This document shows positions 26,363-34,732 of a DNA stretch of 64,000 nucleotides, in pieces. The stretch's first letter is position 1. Each line of letters begins with the position of its first letter. Made by a program: the position numbers and the translations under genes. Source of the stretch: Candidatus Coatesiibacteriota bacterium (lineage in GTDB: Bacteria; RBG-13-66-14; B26-G2; JAUVZD01); the NCBI GenBank assembly GCA_030602715.1, contig JAUVZD010000002.1, positions 186,001-250,000 on the forward strand. The letters run 5' to 3'. The notes below the pieces were generated by a model that saw nothing but the letters and a program-made list of their open reading frames with translations, had not been told where the DNA came from and made no database searches.

Positions 26363-27012
26363 GAAAGTTTCCGACCAGCCCGCAGGCGGTCATCCTGGAT
26401 GTATGCGGGACGCTGACCGAGGTAACCTCCATATGGCGCTTCCTATACGAGCGGATGGGAATCTGGGAGGATGAGGGCGCGCCCCTCTTTTCGGCTTTCA
26501 GAGCGGGAGAGATGGACTATGTCACCTACTCATCGTCCTTCGCTTCCGCCTTTGCCGGTCTGCCGGAGGAGGAGTTCTGCCGGATGATAGACCAGGTCCC
26601 CCTACGGCAGGGGATAGCCGGCATGGGGGAGATGCTCAAGCCGCTGGGAACCAAGTTCTTCATCATCTCCACCGGAGTCTCCCACATGGCGGAGCGAATC
26701 GGTCGGATAATAAAGATTGATAGAATAATCGCCAATCGCCTGCTCTGCGAAGACGGCGTCCTGACCGGGGAGGTGGAGGTGGTGGTCAATTACGGCAGAA
26801 AGCATGAAGCGCTGGCGAAGCTATTGGAAAGCGAGGGACTTGCGCCAGATAAGTGCATCGCCCTGGGGGATACGGAAAGCGACATCCCCATCTTCGGTCA
26901 GGTGGGCTACTCCTTCGCCGTCCACCCCAAGAGCGAGGTTGTGGCGCACAGTGCCGATTTCGTTTATTATGGGGACAACCTGGGAGAGATGATCTTTCAG
27001 GCGATGGCTTAG
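26359..27012 (+). CDS. HAD-superfamily phosphatase-like protein (phosphoserine phosphatase type)
   Basis: The 217-residue protein has HAD motifs I (VILDVCGTLTEV), II (FFIISTGVS), III (NYGRKHEAL) and IV (ALGDTESDIPIF) with the helical cap of phosphoserine phosphatases. Motif I normally reads DxDGT; here the second Asp, the general acid/base, is Cys (D14-V-C16-G-T). The nucleophile remains. This may change the reaction or rate. The ATG overlaps the preceding TGA (ATGA), so it is translationally coupled to the SAM hydrolase gene. Confidence 0.85.
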   Translation: MRKFPTSPQAVILDVCGTLTEVTSIWRFLYERMGIWEDEGAPLFSAFRAGEMDYVTYSSSFASAFAGLPEEEFCRMIDQVPLRQGIAGMGEMLKPLGTKFFIISTGVSHMAERIGRIIKIDRIIANRLLCEDGVLTGEVEVVVNYGRKHEALAKLLESEGLAPDKCIALGDTESDIPIFGQVGYSFAVHPKSEVVAHSADFVYYGDNLGEMIFQAMA

Positions 27013-27187
27013 GCTTAAGTAATCTTCCCCACCTCGCTCCTTCCGCATCTCCTTCATTTTCTGTCAGGCACCCCATATCCTTCCCACGATAACAGCAGGC
27101 AACCCCCAACCTGAAAGTATAAGATACCCCACCGGGCTCGTGCATATCCGCCGGGGTATGGCTCGTTATCACTGGCGAAAAAATCAC

Positions 27188-27216
27188 TTGACTTTTTGGC
27201 ATATTTTTGCTATTAT
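27188..27216 (+). promoter_or_regulatory. Sigma-70 promoter of the phage-tail-like gene
   Basis: TTGACT and TATTAT stand 17 bases apart with TGC before the -10. The gene's ATG is 41 bp downstream. Confidence 0.7.
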
Positions 27217-27256
27217 ATACTAATGCAAATTGCTATTGTGGAAATAAGGAGAAAAA

Positions 27257-27730
27257 ATGTATCAACATAACTATTTCATCCAATTAAAGTCGGCCATAAA
27301 AGAGTTCATACAGAACCACCTCCCCTCGGTTACCGTCTATCTTGAGGACTTAGCCGCCATACCCGCCTTTCCCCCGCAGGGGGTGGTCTGTCTGCAGTCG
27401 GCATACGACACCACCACCCTGGGCGAGGAAGGGGAAGGAAGACTGGAGGTAGCCCTGAACATCTGGGTCTATCTTCCTCAAATAGATGGGGCGGAAGGCG
27501 ATTCGGCGATTACCGACCTGGGGTTGAGGGTGGGGGATGCCCTGCTATGGGGCGTGGTAAACGATTCCGCCCTGGCGACGATGATAAAGCGCATAAATTA
27601 CCTCCGCTCCACCTACGGCAGAAACGAAGAAGCGGGCTCGTCCCATCGCGAGTATCTGCACTACTGCCTTCTGGAGTTAGAGGTGGAGATGAACCGCAAC
27701 AGGCTCAGCCGGGCGCTGAACGCACCCTAA
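27257..27730 (+). CDS. Phage-tail/neck-like protein (tentative), orphan
   Basis: The 157-residue protein starts HNYFIQLKSAIKEFIQNHL, contains a central beta segment (LEVALNIWVYLPQ, about residues 70-83) and ends REYLHYCLLELEVEMNRN. This length and layout, helix, strands, then a closing strand ending in ELEVEM, resembles tail-completion or minor tail proteins of siphoviruses. The match is by pattern only. It has its own promoter and AAGGAG eight bases before the ATG. Together with the orphan terminase 4 kb upstream it hints at dispersed phage-derived genes. Confidence 0.5.
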   Translation: MYQHNYFIQLKSAIKEFIQNHLPSVTVYLEDLAAIPAFPPQGVVCLQSAYDTTTLGEEGEGRLEVALNIWVYLPQIDGAEGDSAITDLGLRVGDALLWGVVNDSALATMIKRINYLRSTYGRNEEAGSSHREYLHYCLLELEVEMNRNRLSRALNAP

Positions 27731-27786
27731 AATCCACCCTTCGGTTTTCGCAGGGCGAAAACATGGGCGAATTTCTCAAAAAACAC

Positions 27787-27815
27787 TTGACAAGGGGTAT
27801 CAAATATGTTAAGTT
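27787..27815 (+). promoter_or_regulatory. Promoter of the small Glu/Ala/Pro lipoprotein gene
   Basis: TTGACA is followed after 17 bases by TAAGTT, with AAATATGT preceding the -10. The architecture is nearly identical to the rpmB promoter at 56005. Confidence 0.6.
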
Positions 27816-27853
27816 TGCGTGTTAGGAACACCTTGCGAAAGGGGGTGTAACAA

Positions 27854-28063
27854 ATGAGAAAGTTCATCTCCATCCTTTTAATCCTCACCGTTGCCAGTAT
27901 GGGTCTTCTCTTCTTAAGCTGTAAGAAGGAGGAGGCTGTGGAGGAGGAAGCTCCTGTGGAGGAGGAAGCACCCGCGGAGGAGGAAGCTCCGCCTGAGGAG
28001 GAGGCTCCGCCTGAGGAGGAGGCTCCAGCTGAGGAGACTCCGGCTGAGGAGGGCGGCGAGTAA
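27854..28063 (+). CDS. Small lipoprotein with Glu/Ala/Pro repeats
   Basis: The 69-residue protein has a signal peptide with lipobox-like LFLSC (Cys about 24), followed by KKEEAVEE and then tandem EEEAP units to the end. The mature part is highly acidic and likely extended, perhaps spanning or coating the envelope surface. The DNA repeats the GAGGAGGAAGCTCC motif with variants, so copy number may vary. It has its own promoter and terminator, which suggests high expression. GGGGGTG precedes the ATG. Confidence 0.75.
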   Translation: MRKFISILLILTVASMGLLFLSCKKEEAVEEEAPVEEEAPAEEEAPPEEEAPPEEEAPAEETPAEEGGE

Positions 28064-28155
28064 TCCATCGCCCAACGCTCTAGTCGAAGTCTTTGAGAAT
28101 GCTACTTTACAAGAAGTGTACAAAAGGAATCATCATTCAAAAGAAGTAGCAAATA

Positions 28156-28190
28156 GGGGAAGGATTTATGTCCTTCCCCTCCGTTTTTTT
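28156..28190 (+). terminator. Rho-independent terminator after the small lipoprotein gene
   Basis: GGGGAAGGA and TCCTTCCCC form a perfect nine-pair stem with a six-base loop, followed after four bases by seven Ts. Confidence 0.92.
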
Positions 28191-28222
28191 ATATCATTAT
28201 AAACCCTCCTGCCAAGCACCCT

Positions 28223-29257
28223 CTATCTCTCCTTCTCCAATCGCAACTGCTCGTGTTCCACATAGCTTTTGGAAAAGTGGTGGGAGCCGTCCCCGCAGGA
28301 GATAAAGAATAGATAGTCAACATCTGCGGGCGCAACAGATGCGATAAGTGATTTCAACCCCGGGGAGCAGATAGGTCCCGGGGGAAGCTTATTATACTTA
28401 TAAGTATTATACGGATGGTCCACCTTCAAGTCCTGAATGGTGATGCGCTCATCGGTCTTATCCACCGCATAGAGAACCGTGGCGCAGGACTCCAGCCGCA
28501 TCCCCCTATCCAGCCGGTTATGGAAGACCGCCGAGACCAGGGCCCGCTCCTCGTCCAACAGCGCCTCTTTCTCTATTATTGAAGCCAGGGTCACTATCTG
28601 GTGCATGCTCATCCCCGAATCCTCCGCCGCATCCGACAGCTCCTCCCGCCACAGCTCAAGGAAGCGTCCCACCATCATTGCCACTATCTCCTCGGCGGTG
28701 GTCTCCTCACTCACCAAATAGGTGTCCGGGAAAAGATAGCCCTCCAGGCTCTCATTTGCCTCAGCGGGCAGTCCCGCAGGTAGCTTCACATCTTTGAGCG
28801 CCCGCTCAAACTCCAAAGTGGTGCAGATTCCCTCCCGTTCCAGAATCTCCCCTATACCCATAAGCCGAGTTCCCTCCGGGATGGTGAAGCGCTTGGTGTG
28901 CACCTGACCCGTGGATATGACGCCGATTATCTGTTGAGTGCTCATTGAGGGAGAGAGCGCATAACTTCCCGCTTGCAAATTATCATCCAGCCTCTTCAAC
29001 TTAGCCCAAAGGCGGAAAGCCCAAGCGCTTCTTATCAGTCCCTCCTCCTCCAGTAGTTCGGCGATTTCGCCGGCGTCGGCTCCCTCGGGGATGCGCACCA
29101 GCTTCGGGGATACCTCCTCCTCGCTCAGCGGGGAAAGTACTCCTTGAAGATAATCGTAGATGAAATAGCCGGCAAGGACTGTAGCAAGCACCAAAACGAA
29201 GAGGATGATGCTAAACCTGACTCGCCGTTTCCTCTTGCTCGTTCCCTTTTTCGCCAT
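28223..29257 (-). CDS. mltG: Endolytic peptidoglycan transglycosylase MltG
   Basis: The 344-residue protein has a basic cytoplasmic tail, one transmembrane helix (IILFVLVLATVLAGYFIYDY), a LysM-like region (RIPEGADAGEIAELL) and the YceG catalytic domain with ASIIEKEALLDEERALVSAVFHNRL, whose Glu is catalytic, and KLPPGPICSPGLKSLIA. MltG cuts nascent glycan strands and acts as a terminator of chain growth. It is the last gene of a four-gene envelope operon; AGGGGTG upstream of the ATG overlaps the stop of the propeller gene. Confidence 0.95.
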   Translation of the reverse strand: MAKKGTSKRKRRVRFSIILFVLVLATVLAGYFIYDYLQGVLSPLSEEEVSPKLVRIPEGADAGEIAELLEEEGLIRSAWAFRLWAKLKRLDDNLQAGSYALSPSMSTQQIIGVISTGQVHTKRFTIPEGTRLMGIGEILEREGICTTLEFERALKDVKLPAGLPAEANESLEGYLFPDTYLVSEETTAEEIVAMMVGRFLELWREELSDAAEDSGMSMHQIVTLASIIEKEALLDEERALVSAVFHNRLDRGMRLESCATVLYAVDKTDERITIQDLKVDHPYNTYKYNKLPPGPICSPGLKSLIASVAPADVDYLFFISCGDGSHHFSKSYVEHEQLRLEKER

Positions 29258-29268
29258 AGTCAGCACCC

Positions 29269-31287
29269 CTACCAGTTGCGGTGTTCTGCGGTTGAGCCGT
29301 AGCCGGCCTCAACTGGAGGAGGACTCCAGCCCACAACCTCCCCGCCCGCACTGACCCGACAGAGTCCTCCGCTCCCGGCAAACCAGAAACTGTCACCAAA
29401 ATACTCAATATCCCGGATGTAGCCGTCGCCTAAACCCCGGCGGGCATAAAGATAGCACACCACCTCTCCCTTATCAAAATTATAGACATTTATTCCCACC
29501 GAACGGACGGAGAGCACCGCCCAGGGTGAAAGAGCATAGATGGCCCAAATATCGGTGTAGGAGAGACCGTCCCCCCAGGTGATGTTGCCCACCACACCCT
29601 CTCCCGGTTTATAGATATCCAATCCACCCTCCCAGGTGCCCACAAAGAGCGACTTGCTGGTGGGCTCCAGACTGAAGATGAAATCCGAGGCTAACCCGTC
29701 CTCCTCCCGGCTCAGGCGGTCAACAATGCGCCAATTGCGGGGGTCAACCACAGCCACCCCCCCGCCGAAGGTGCCGGCATAGACCAGTCCGCCCAACTGA
29801 GCCAGGGCGAAGACCCGATTGTTGCCCAAGCCGTCGGGGATAGTTAGACGGCGGGTCTCCTCCCCATCCATTATAAAAAGCCCTCCCTCGGTGGCGGCAA
29901 AAAGCGTTCCATCAACCACAAGCAGGTCGTTTATCTGTGGTTCCGGCTCCATCAGGGGGATGGGCTTAGGCGTTGCCAGTGGCTGAGCGGTGGAGCAGGC
30001 GAATAAGCCCCGCTTGGTGCCACAATAGAGGATGTCGTCGTCAAGAGCCAGAGAGAATATGCGCGTCCCGGATGGAAAGACATCCACTCTCAGAGGACCG
30101 TCTTGCGGGGAGAAAACCACCAGACCGTCGCCGGTGCCAATCCATAACCGTTCCTCCCCTCCCACCAGGGAGAACACCGCCGGATGGGGAAGGAGGTCAA
30201 AGGGGTTCTCTATGGGGACGGCGATATCCTCGGCAGGGTAGTAGATGTAGGCTCCGTCCTCACCGCCCACCCAGAGCTTGTCGCCGTCAGCCTCTAAGGA
30301 GGTGATGGTCCCCGTCGGTAAACCCTCATTTGAGCCCAGGAGGGCATATTCATCGCCCTTCTCCAACAGGTAAAGGCCCTTATCGGTAGCGGCATAGAGC
30401 TCATCGCCCACATAGGCTAGAGCGCGGACTTTCCCGGCATCCGCAGAAAATTCCTCCGCGCCGGATACAACCCCCGTGGTTGTGTTTAACCTATACAAAC
30501 CCTCGCTCGTCGCCAGCAGGAGGGTATCCTCGCCTCCCCTCTCGGGGATTATATCCAACACCTGAGCAAGACACAAATCTTCGGGAAGGTCGTACTTGCG
30601 CCAGGCTTCCTCACCCACACGACGGCAGAAAATGCTTCCCACCCCGCCGAACCAGACCCCATCCTGCCAAACTAAAGCGCTGTAAAGGTCGTTGAGCAAT
30701 AATCCCTGGGGGCGGAGAAGGAAGCTCCACAGTTCCCTCGGCTCCCTCTGCTGCACCGATTGCCAGCCAACCTCATCTACTTTAGGTGATGGAGGCGGAG
30801 GCGAATAGATGCGCAATCCCTCATAACAGCAGAAGTAGGTTCGTTCCCCGGCGGAGGTTATGGCGGTTACATCGGTCTGACGGTAGCGAGCGGGAGACAC
30901 CTCAAAACGCAGACGCATGGAGACCGTATCCAATCTGGCGATGCCGTTGAAGGTCCCCACCCACAGGCGCCCGCTTGCGGAATCATAATGGAGGGTGCAA
31001 GCCAGGTTGTGTCCCAGACCGCTTGCTGAATCCAGCTTGCCCAGCACCTCCCCACTCTCGCGACTCGTCCAGAAGATCCCCCCACCATAGGTGGCGAAGA
31101 AGACCCTATCCTCCACTATCTCAATATCGGAGATATACCCCTGGTTGGTGATGGCGGTGATGGAGATATTATCCCAGAAAGAGTCCTCTACTTCCGATAA
31201 CGCTTGTTCCGGGACTGTGAGCACCGAAAGTAATATGATGAGGAGAGCGGTGTGGGTGGTCCTCGCAAACCCATGCTTAAAGGTCAT
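29269..31287 (-). CDS. Exported two-component-regulator-type beta-propeller protein
   Basis: The 672-residue protein has a signal peptide (about 1-31) followed by many short propeller repeats of the form GLYRLNTTTG or LWVGGEDGAYIY, as in the sensor part of hybrid two-component regulators. No kinase domain follows; the protein ends with a last blade (YFGDSFWFAGSGGLCRV). It could form two seven-bladed propellers and bind glycans or proteins in the periplasm. Its start overlaps the M23 peptidase gene by 11 bp and MltG follows 11 bp after its stop, so a role in peptidoglycan handling is inferred from context. Confidence 0.85.
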   Translation of the reverse strand: MTFKHGFARTTHTALLIILLSVLTVPEQALSEVEDSFWDNISITAITNQGYISDIEIVEDRVFFATYGGGIFWTSRESGEVLGKLDSASGLGHNLACTLHYDSASGRLWVGTFNGIARLDTVSMRLRFEVSPARYRQTDVTAITSAGERTYFCCYEGLRIYSPPPPSPKVDEVGWQSVQQREPRELWSFLLRPQGLLLNDLYSALVWQDGVWFGGVGSIFCRRVGEEAWRKYDLPEDLCLAQVLDIIPERGGEDTLLLATSEGLYRLNTTTGVVSGAEEFSADAGKVRALAYVGDELYAATDKGLYLLEKGDEYALLGSNEGLPTGTITSLEADGDKLWVGGEDGAYIYYPAEDIAVPIENPFDLLPHPAVFSLVGGEERLWIGTGDGLVVFSPQDGPLRVDVFPSGTRIFSLALDDDILYCGTKRGLFACSTAQPLATPKPIPLMEPEPQINDLLVVDGTLFAATEGGLFIMDGEETRRLTIPDGLGNNRVFALAQLGGLVYAGTFGGGVAVVDPRNWRIVDRLSREEDGLASDFIFSLEPTSKSLFVGTWEGGLDIYKPGEGVVGNITWGDGLSYTDIWAIYALSPWAVLSVRSVGINVYNFDKGEVVCYLYARRGLGDGYIRDIEYFGDSFWFAGSGGLCRVSAGGEVVGWSPPPVEAGYGSTAEHRNW

Positions 31288-31963
31288 CGCCCTCCCTCAC
31301 ACAGATATAGGCGATGGGGTCGGTGGAGCGCAGTTGGGCGATGCCCGGCTTGAAATTGACATAGTCCAGATACCACGGCGGTCGGTCCTGCACCTCCACG
31401 CCCAGCTCCACCTCAAAGTGAAGATGGGGCGGAGTGCCGGCGGCGTTGCCGGTCGCTCCCACCTCGGCTATCTTCTGCCCCGCTTCCACAATCTGCCCCG
31501 CATAGACCTCCCTTTTTGACATATGCAGATAGTAGGTATAGACGCCGTTGCCGTGGTCTATGGCGATCTTGTGTCCGGGACCACCTTTAGGGGTGAAGAC
31601 GGAGAGGATGACCACCCCATCGGCGGCGGCGAATACACCAGTGCCCTGGGGAGCGAAGATGTCCACGCCGTAATGATTGGGGCGCAGAAGGCAGCGGAAG
31701 TCGCTCTGACCGTACTGTTCGGCGTATTCCAGGGAATGGAAATTACAATCGGCGACCGGAAAGATGAGGTCAATGTCCCGATAGAGCTCATCCAGGGTAA
31801 GGGAGTCAGCATTGGGCAGGGGGGGCAGATGGAGTTTTCCGTCGGCGCCGATATAAACGAGCTCTACCACATCATCAGCCGACCGAGCGGGGATGGGAAC
31901 TGTGAGCAAAAGCGATAATATTATAATGGTCGTTTTCAAGAGTCGCCTAAAGGTCGGTGGCAA
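31277..31963 (-). CDS. Exported M23-family metallopeptidase
   Basis: After a signal peptide the 228-residue protein has the LytM/M23 zinc site: NHYGVDIFAPQGT (His and Asp), and THLHFEV-like PPHLHFEVELG. The central YTYYLHMS also fits. Family members cleave peptidoglycan cross-bridges. The best start is a TTG that overlaps the upstream lipoprotein gene by 17 bp. The C-terminal tail overlaps the start of the propeller gene. Confidence 0.9.
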   Translation of the reverse strand: MPPTFRRLLKTTIIILSLLLTVPIPARSADDVVELVYIGADGKLHLPPLPNADSLTLDELYRDIDLIFPVADCNFHSLEYAEQYGQSDFRCLLRPNHYGVDIFAPQGTGVFAAADGVVILSVFTPKGGPGHKIAIDHGNGVYTYYLHMSKREVYAGQIVEAGQKIAEVGATGNAAGTPPHLHFEVELGVEVQDRPPWYLDYVNFKPGIAQLRSTDPIAYICVREGDDL

Positions 31964-32342
31964 TCTTCCAGCCCTCCGCTTCTTTTATCATATGCACCAC
32001 CCGCTCCTCCTTACCCACCTTATATTTGACCTTGGCGGTCAATTGCACCTCGCTGATGGTCACTGTTGAGTGGGCAAACGCCTTCTGGGACTCCCGCAGG
32101 CTCAGGATGAACAGCTCCTTCATCTCCTTAGAGGTGAGCTGGGTATTTGGTCCCGTGGCTACCAATGCATCTTGCGAGTAACATTTTATCGCCCGCTCGT
32201 AGTCCCCCTCCTTCATAGCCTGAGTGAACTCCATTATGGTGCTCTCCGGAGTAGCGTATGGACCCTCATCAGGAGATGTTCCACAGGATGCGACCGTCGC
32301 TAAGATTAGAATCGCCAAAGGAAGGATAATCTTTCTCATCAT
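31947..32342 (-). CDS. DUF4878-like lipoprotein
   Basis: The 131-residue protein has a signal peptide with lipobox VASC (Cys at about 18) followed by an NTF2-like domain: TPESTIMEFTQAMKEGDYERAIKCY, then VTISEVQLTAKVKYKVG and WKIATDL at the end. This matches small DUF4878/NTF2-like lipoproteins whose role is unknown. The ATG at 32342 has GGAGG seven bases upstream. It is the first gene of the operon with M23 peptidase, propeller and mltG. Confidence 0.82.
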   Translation of the reverse strand: MMRKIILPLAILILATVASCGTSPDEGPYATPESTIMEFTQAMKEGDYERAIKCYSQDALVATGPNTQLTSKEMKELFILSLRESQKAFAHSTVTISEVQLTAKVKYKVGKEERVVHMIKEAEGWKIATDL

Positions 32343-32364
32343 TTTTTCCTCCAGGTAAACGATA

Positions 32365-32381
32365 GGGCATCCAGGATGCCC
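32365..32381. promoter_or_regulatory. Perfect inverted repeat in the leader of the envelope operon
   Basis: GGGCATCC and GGATGCCC flank a single base, between the promoter and the lipoprotein start. It could be an operator or leader hairpin. Confidence 0.45.
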
Positions 32382-32397
32382 CAGCGAATTTTTCCGT

Positions 32398-32426
32398 ATT
32401 GTAATTGAAAAAGGGCGGGTTGTCAA
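32398..32426 (-). promoter_or_regulatory. Sigma-70 promoter of the lipoprotein-M23-propeller-mltG operon
   Basis: On the minus strand TTGACA and TACAAT are separated by 17 bases, 56 bp before the lipoprotein start codon. Confidence 0.75.
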
Positions 32427-32475
32427 GAGGGGGAGGTTACATAGTCCTTCAAAATTTGTTGGTAAATAAACTAAG

Positions 32476-32640
32476 TTATTTGTCTAAATATGCCTCACAC
32501 AGCAGTTCTGATATCTCCTCTAAAACCCATTTTCTTCCACATTCACAATTTCCAGTATAAGTATCCTGATACTGACCTCCATAAATTTCAAGTTTCACTT
32601 CTTTCCCGCAGATGCATTTGATAAATAAATAATTCCCCAT
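32476..32640 (-). CDS. 54-residue zinc-ribbon protein
   Basis: The protein reads MGNYLFIKCICGKEVKLEIY at the start and continues to NCECGRKWVLEE in the middle. Two CxC pairs (CIC and CEC) about 22 residues apart form a compact zinc ribbon, followed by a short amphipathic helix. GAGGTGA lies eight bases before the ATG. It follows the HTH-nuclease gene by 125 bp on the same strand and shares its A+T-rich composition, so it is likely the third gene of that unit. A translation- or nucleic-acid-binding role is possible. Confidence 0.6.
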   Translation of the reverse strand: MGNYLFIKCICGKEVKLEIYGGQYQDTYTGNCECGRKWVLEEISELLCEAYLDK

Positions 32641-32764
32641 CTGAGATCTCACCTCACAAACTAATAGAATTTTACATTGTTTTTTCTCAAAGGCTAAATT
32701 ATAACATAACTACACCTTTGACTAATAAATTTTATTAAATATTTATGTAACAAATAAATTTATG

Positions 32765-33469
32765 TTACTCTCTCATTATTAGATATTTTATATACTCATA
32801 GTTATATATATCTGACAATTTATCAAAGTCTAGAAATTTTACTCTTTCTCTTATATTTCTAAAAATATTTTGATCTATTTTCACTTTAAATAATTTTTCG
32901 CTTGAACTATCAGCAACAATGAAAAACTTACCGAAAAAATCTTGTAGTTCATTGTACTTAATTAAAGACCTTTCAAATCTACCTGTCGTTTCAATTTCAT
33001 AAAATCTCTCTGGCATTTTTCTTTCATTAAACCATATTACATCAATATATTTTGCTTGGTTCAATAAATTTCCATAACAAAAGTTATATATACTATCTAA
33101 TGTCGCAATTTCACTTAATTTCTTATCTAAAAATAATTTGTTCTTATCCTGATTTGGTACAAAAGTTTGAAATTTACACACATTACCTAATTCAATAAGT
33201 AATCCTTGATAATATGTGTGCTTTGATGTTTCTTCTTTTAATAAAATATTATCTGGTAATTCATTTTTGAATGTATTCAATGCCCATAGACCAGGTTTTA
33301 TTTTAAAGAAATATCTTTTATCTTGGACAATTCTTCTAATACTTTCGTAAGGAGTTTTTGACTTTGATTCCAATTCTTTATTTTTAAGAACGTTTTCATA
33401 TAAATATCCTAAAGTTGCATATCCTCCATGCTCTTCCATTACTTTGATTACTACTTCATGTTGAAACAT
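32765..33469 (-). CDS. HTH (HARE-like) and restriction-endonuclease-like protein
   Basis: The 234-residue protein has an N-terminal winged-helix of the HARE/HB1 type (VVIKVMEEHGGYATLGYLYENVL, then ESIRRIVQDKRYFFKIKPGLWAL, residues 5-65), found fused to restriction enzymes. The C-terminal half resembles a PD-(D/E)XK fold with IDVIWFN, then FYEIETTGRFERSLIKYNEL, like the E-x-E-H-S-T pattern of a known restriction-like family, though the exact catalytic Lys is not obvious. GGAGAA precedes the ATG. A 38-residue zinc-finger gene ends 32 bp upstream. Strongly A+T-rich. Confidence 0.7.
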   Translation of the reverse strand: MFQHEVVIKVMEEHGGYATLGYLYENVLKNKELESKSKTPYESIRRIVQDKRYFFKIKPGLWALNTFKNELPDNILLKEETSKHTYYQGLLIELGNVCKFQTFVPNQDKNKLFLDKKLSEIATLDSIYNFCYGNLLNQAKYIDVIWFNERKMPERFYEIETTGRFERSLIKYNELQDFFGKFFIVADSSSEKLFKVKIDQNIFRNIRERVKFLDFDKLSDIYNYEYIKYLIMRE

Positions 33470-33501
33470 AAAAATTCTCCTTAAGTTGAGTTAAATTTAC
33501 A

Positions 33502-33618
33502 CTAATCAAAAAACATTTTAGAAAAAAATGTCCTAATATCAAGTAAATAACCATGTCCTCCCTTTATGTGTTCTCCGAGGTTTCCTTTTATGTTGCTCTT
33601 GCAAATTGGACATTGCAT
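33502..33618 (-). CDS. 38-residue C2H2-like zinc-finger protein
   Basis: The product begins MQCPICKSNIKGNLGEHIKG, giving CxxC, then His-x4-His (HIKGGH), the spacing of a single C2H2 finger, and ends in a hydrophobic, aromatic tail. GAGGGG lies six bases before the ATG, and a consensus promoter sits 21 bp upstream. It is the first gene of the unit; the HTH-nuclease gene follows 32 bp after its stop. A standalone finger of this size is unusual in bacteria. Confidence 0.65.
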   Translation of the reverse strand: MQCPICKSNIKGNLGEHIKGGHGYLLDIRTFFSKMFFD

Positions 33619-33638
33619 TACTAGCCCCTCTTTTTACC

Positions 33639-33667
33639 ATTATACACGAATACTAATCTATTGTCAA
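33639..33667 (-). promoter_or_regulatory. Consensus sigma-70 promoter of the zinc-finger/HTH-nuclease unit
   Basis: On the minus strand TTGACA and TATAAT are both perfect consensus boxes, separated by 17 bases. This is the strongest promoter seen in the window. Confidence 0.85.
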
Positions 33668-33671
33668 ATTC

Positions 33672-34730
33672 CTACCCCCCATCACCTCCCTTTCCCAAAA
33701 CGCTCCCTATCACCTGCAGAGCCCGCTCCACATCATCGTCATCTATATCCTTATGACATACCATACGGATAGTATCCTCGCCTAGATTTAGAAACCACAC
33801 TTTTTCCTTGTGCGCCTCCTCCACCAACTGGGGAGCGTTCAGGTGAGCTCCCTCACCCAACCGAAAATAGACCATATTGGTATCCACCTCATCGGGGTTA
33901 AGCTCTATTCCGGTGATGTCGGTAAGTTCCTCCGCCAAATGCTTGGCTCGCTTATGGTCTTCAGCCAATCTGTCTATATTCTCCCGCAGAGCGACCAGAC
34001 CACAGGCGGCGATTATCCCCGCCTGGCGCATTGTCCCCCCCAAAAGTTGACGAACCTTCCTCGCCTGCTCAATAAAATCCTCGCTTCCACAGAGAACTGA
34101 TCCCACCGGACAGCAGAGCCCCTTGGAGAGACAGAACATTACCGAATCAACCGGCTCGGCAAGCCTTTTGGCGGAAATCCCGCTTGCCACCTGGGCGTTG
34201 AAGATGCGGGCTCCGTCCAGGTGGACGGGAACCGACGCCCGGTGGGCTATCTGCGAAAGCTCAACGATATTCTCCCGGGGGATCACCCGCCCGCCGCTAA
34301 GATTATGGGTGTTCTCCAACCAGAGCAGGCCGGTTCCCGGTGTGTGACTGTCGCCGACACGCAAACGCTCGGCAACATCATCGCAAGCCATCAACCCCCG
34401 CTCTCCGGCAATGGGTCGCATCTGCAAACCGGCGTAAGCCAGCCCTGCCAGCTCAAAGTTCAGGGTGTGGCAGTCCTCATCAAGGATGACCTCCTTGCCC
34501 GGGGGGCAGTGCACCCTTCCGGCAACCTGATTAGCCATAGTCCCGGAAGGGCAGTATAACCCAGACTCCTTACCCATCATCTGCGCAGAAAGCACCTCCA
34601 GCTGCAGGACCGTGGGGTCGTCACGGAAGCTGTCGTCGCCGAGCGGTGCACTCGCCATAGCCTCATACATAGCCGGAGTGGGCCAGGTTACGGTATCGGA
34701 GCGAAAGTCGGAAATGCCATTATGCGCCAT
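33672..34730 (-). CDS. ltaE: Low-specificity L-threonine aldolase
   Basis: The 352-residue protein begins with [19 protein letters not shown], has [10 protein letters not shown] with the PLP-ring Asp, and the PLP lysine in [14 protein letters not shown], with [11 protein letters not shown] between. It cleaves threonine or allo-threonine to glycine and acetaldehyde. The ATG at 34730 has AGGAG five bases upstream, and this site lies within the last codons of the preceding phosphatase-family gene, so the two are translationally coupled. Confidence 0.93.
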   Translation of the reverse strand: MAHNGISDFRSDTVTWPTPAMYEAMASAPLGDDSFRDDPTVLQLEVLSAQMMGKESGLYCPSGTMANQVAGRVHCPPGKEVILDEDCHTLNFELAGLAYAGLQMRPIAGERGLMACDDVAERLRVGDSHTPGTGLLWLENTHNLSGGRVIPRENIVELSQIAHRASVPVHLDGARIFNAQVASGISAKRLAEPVDSVMFCLSKGLCCPVGSVLCGSEDFIEQARKVRQLLGGTMRQAGIIAACGLVALRENIDRLAEDHKRAKHLAEELTDITGIELNPDEVDTNMVYFRLGEGAHLNAPQLVEEAHKEKVWFLNLGEDTIRMVCHKDIDDDDVERALQVIGSVLGKGGDGG

Positions 34731-34732
34731 GG

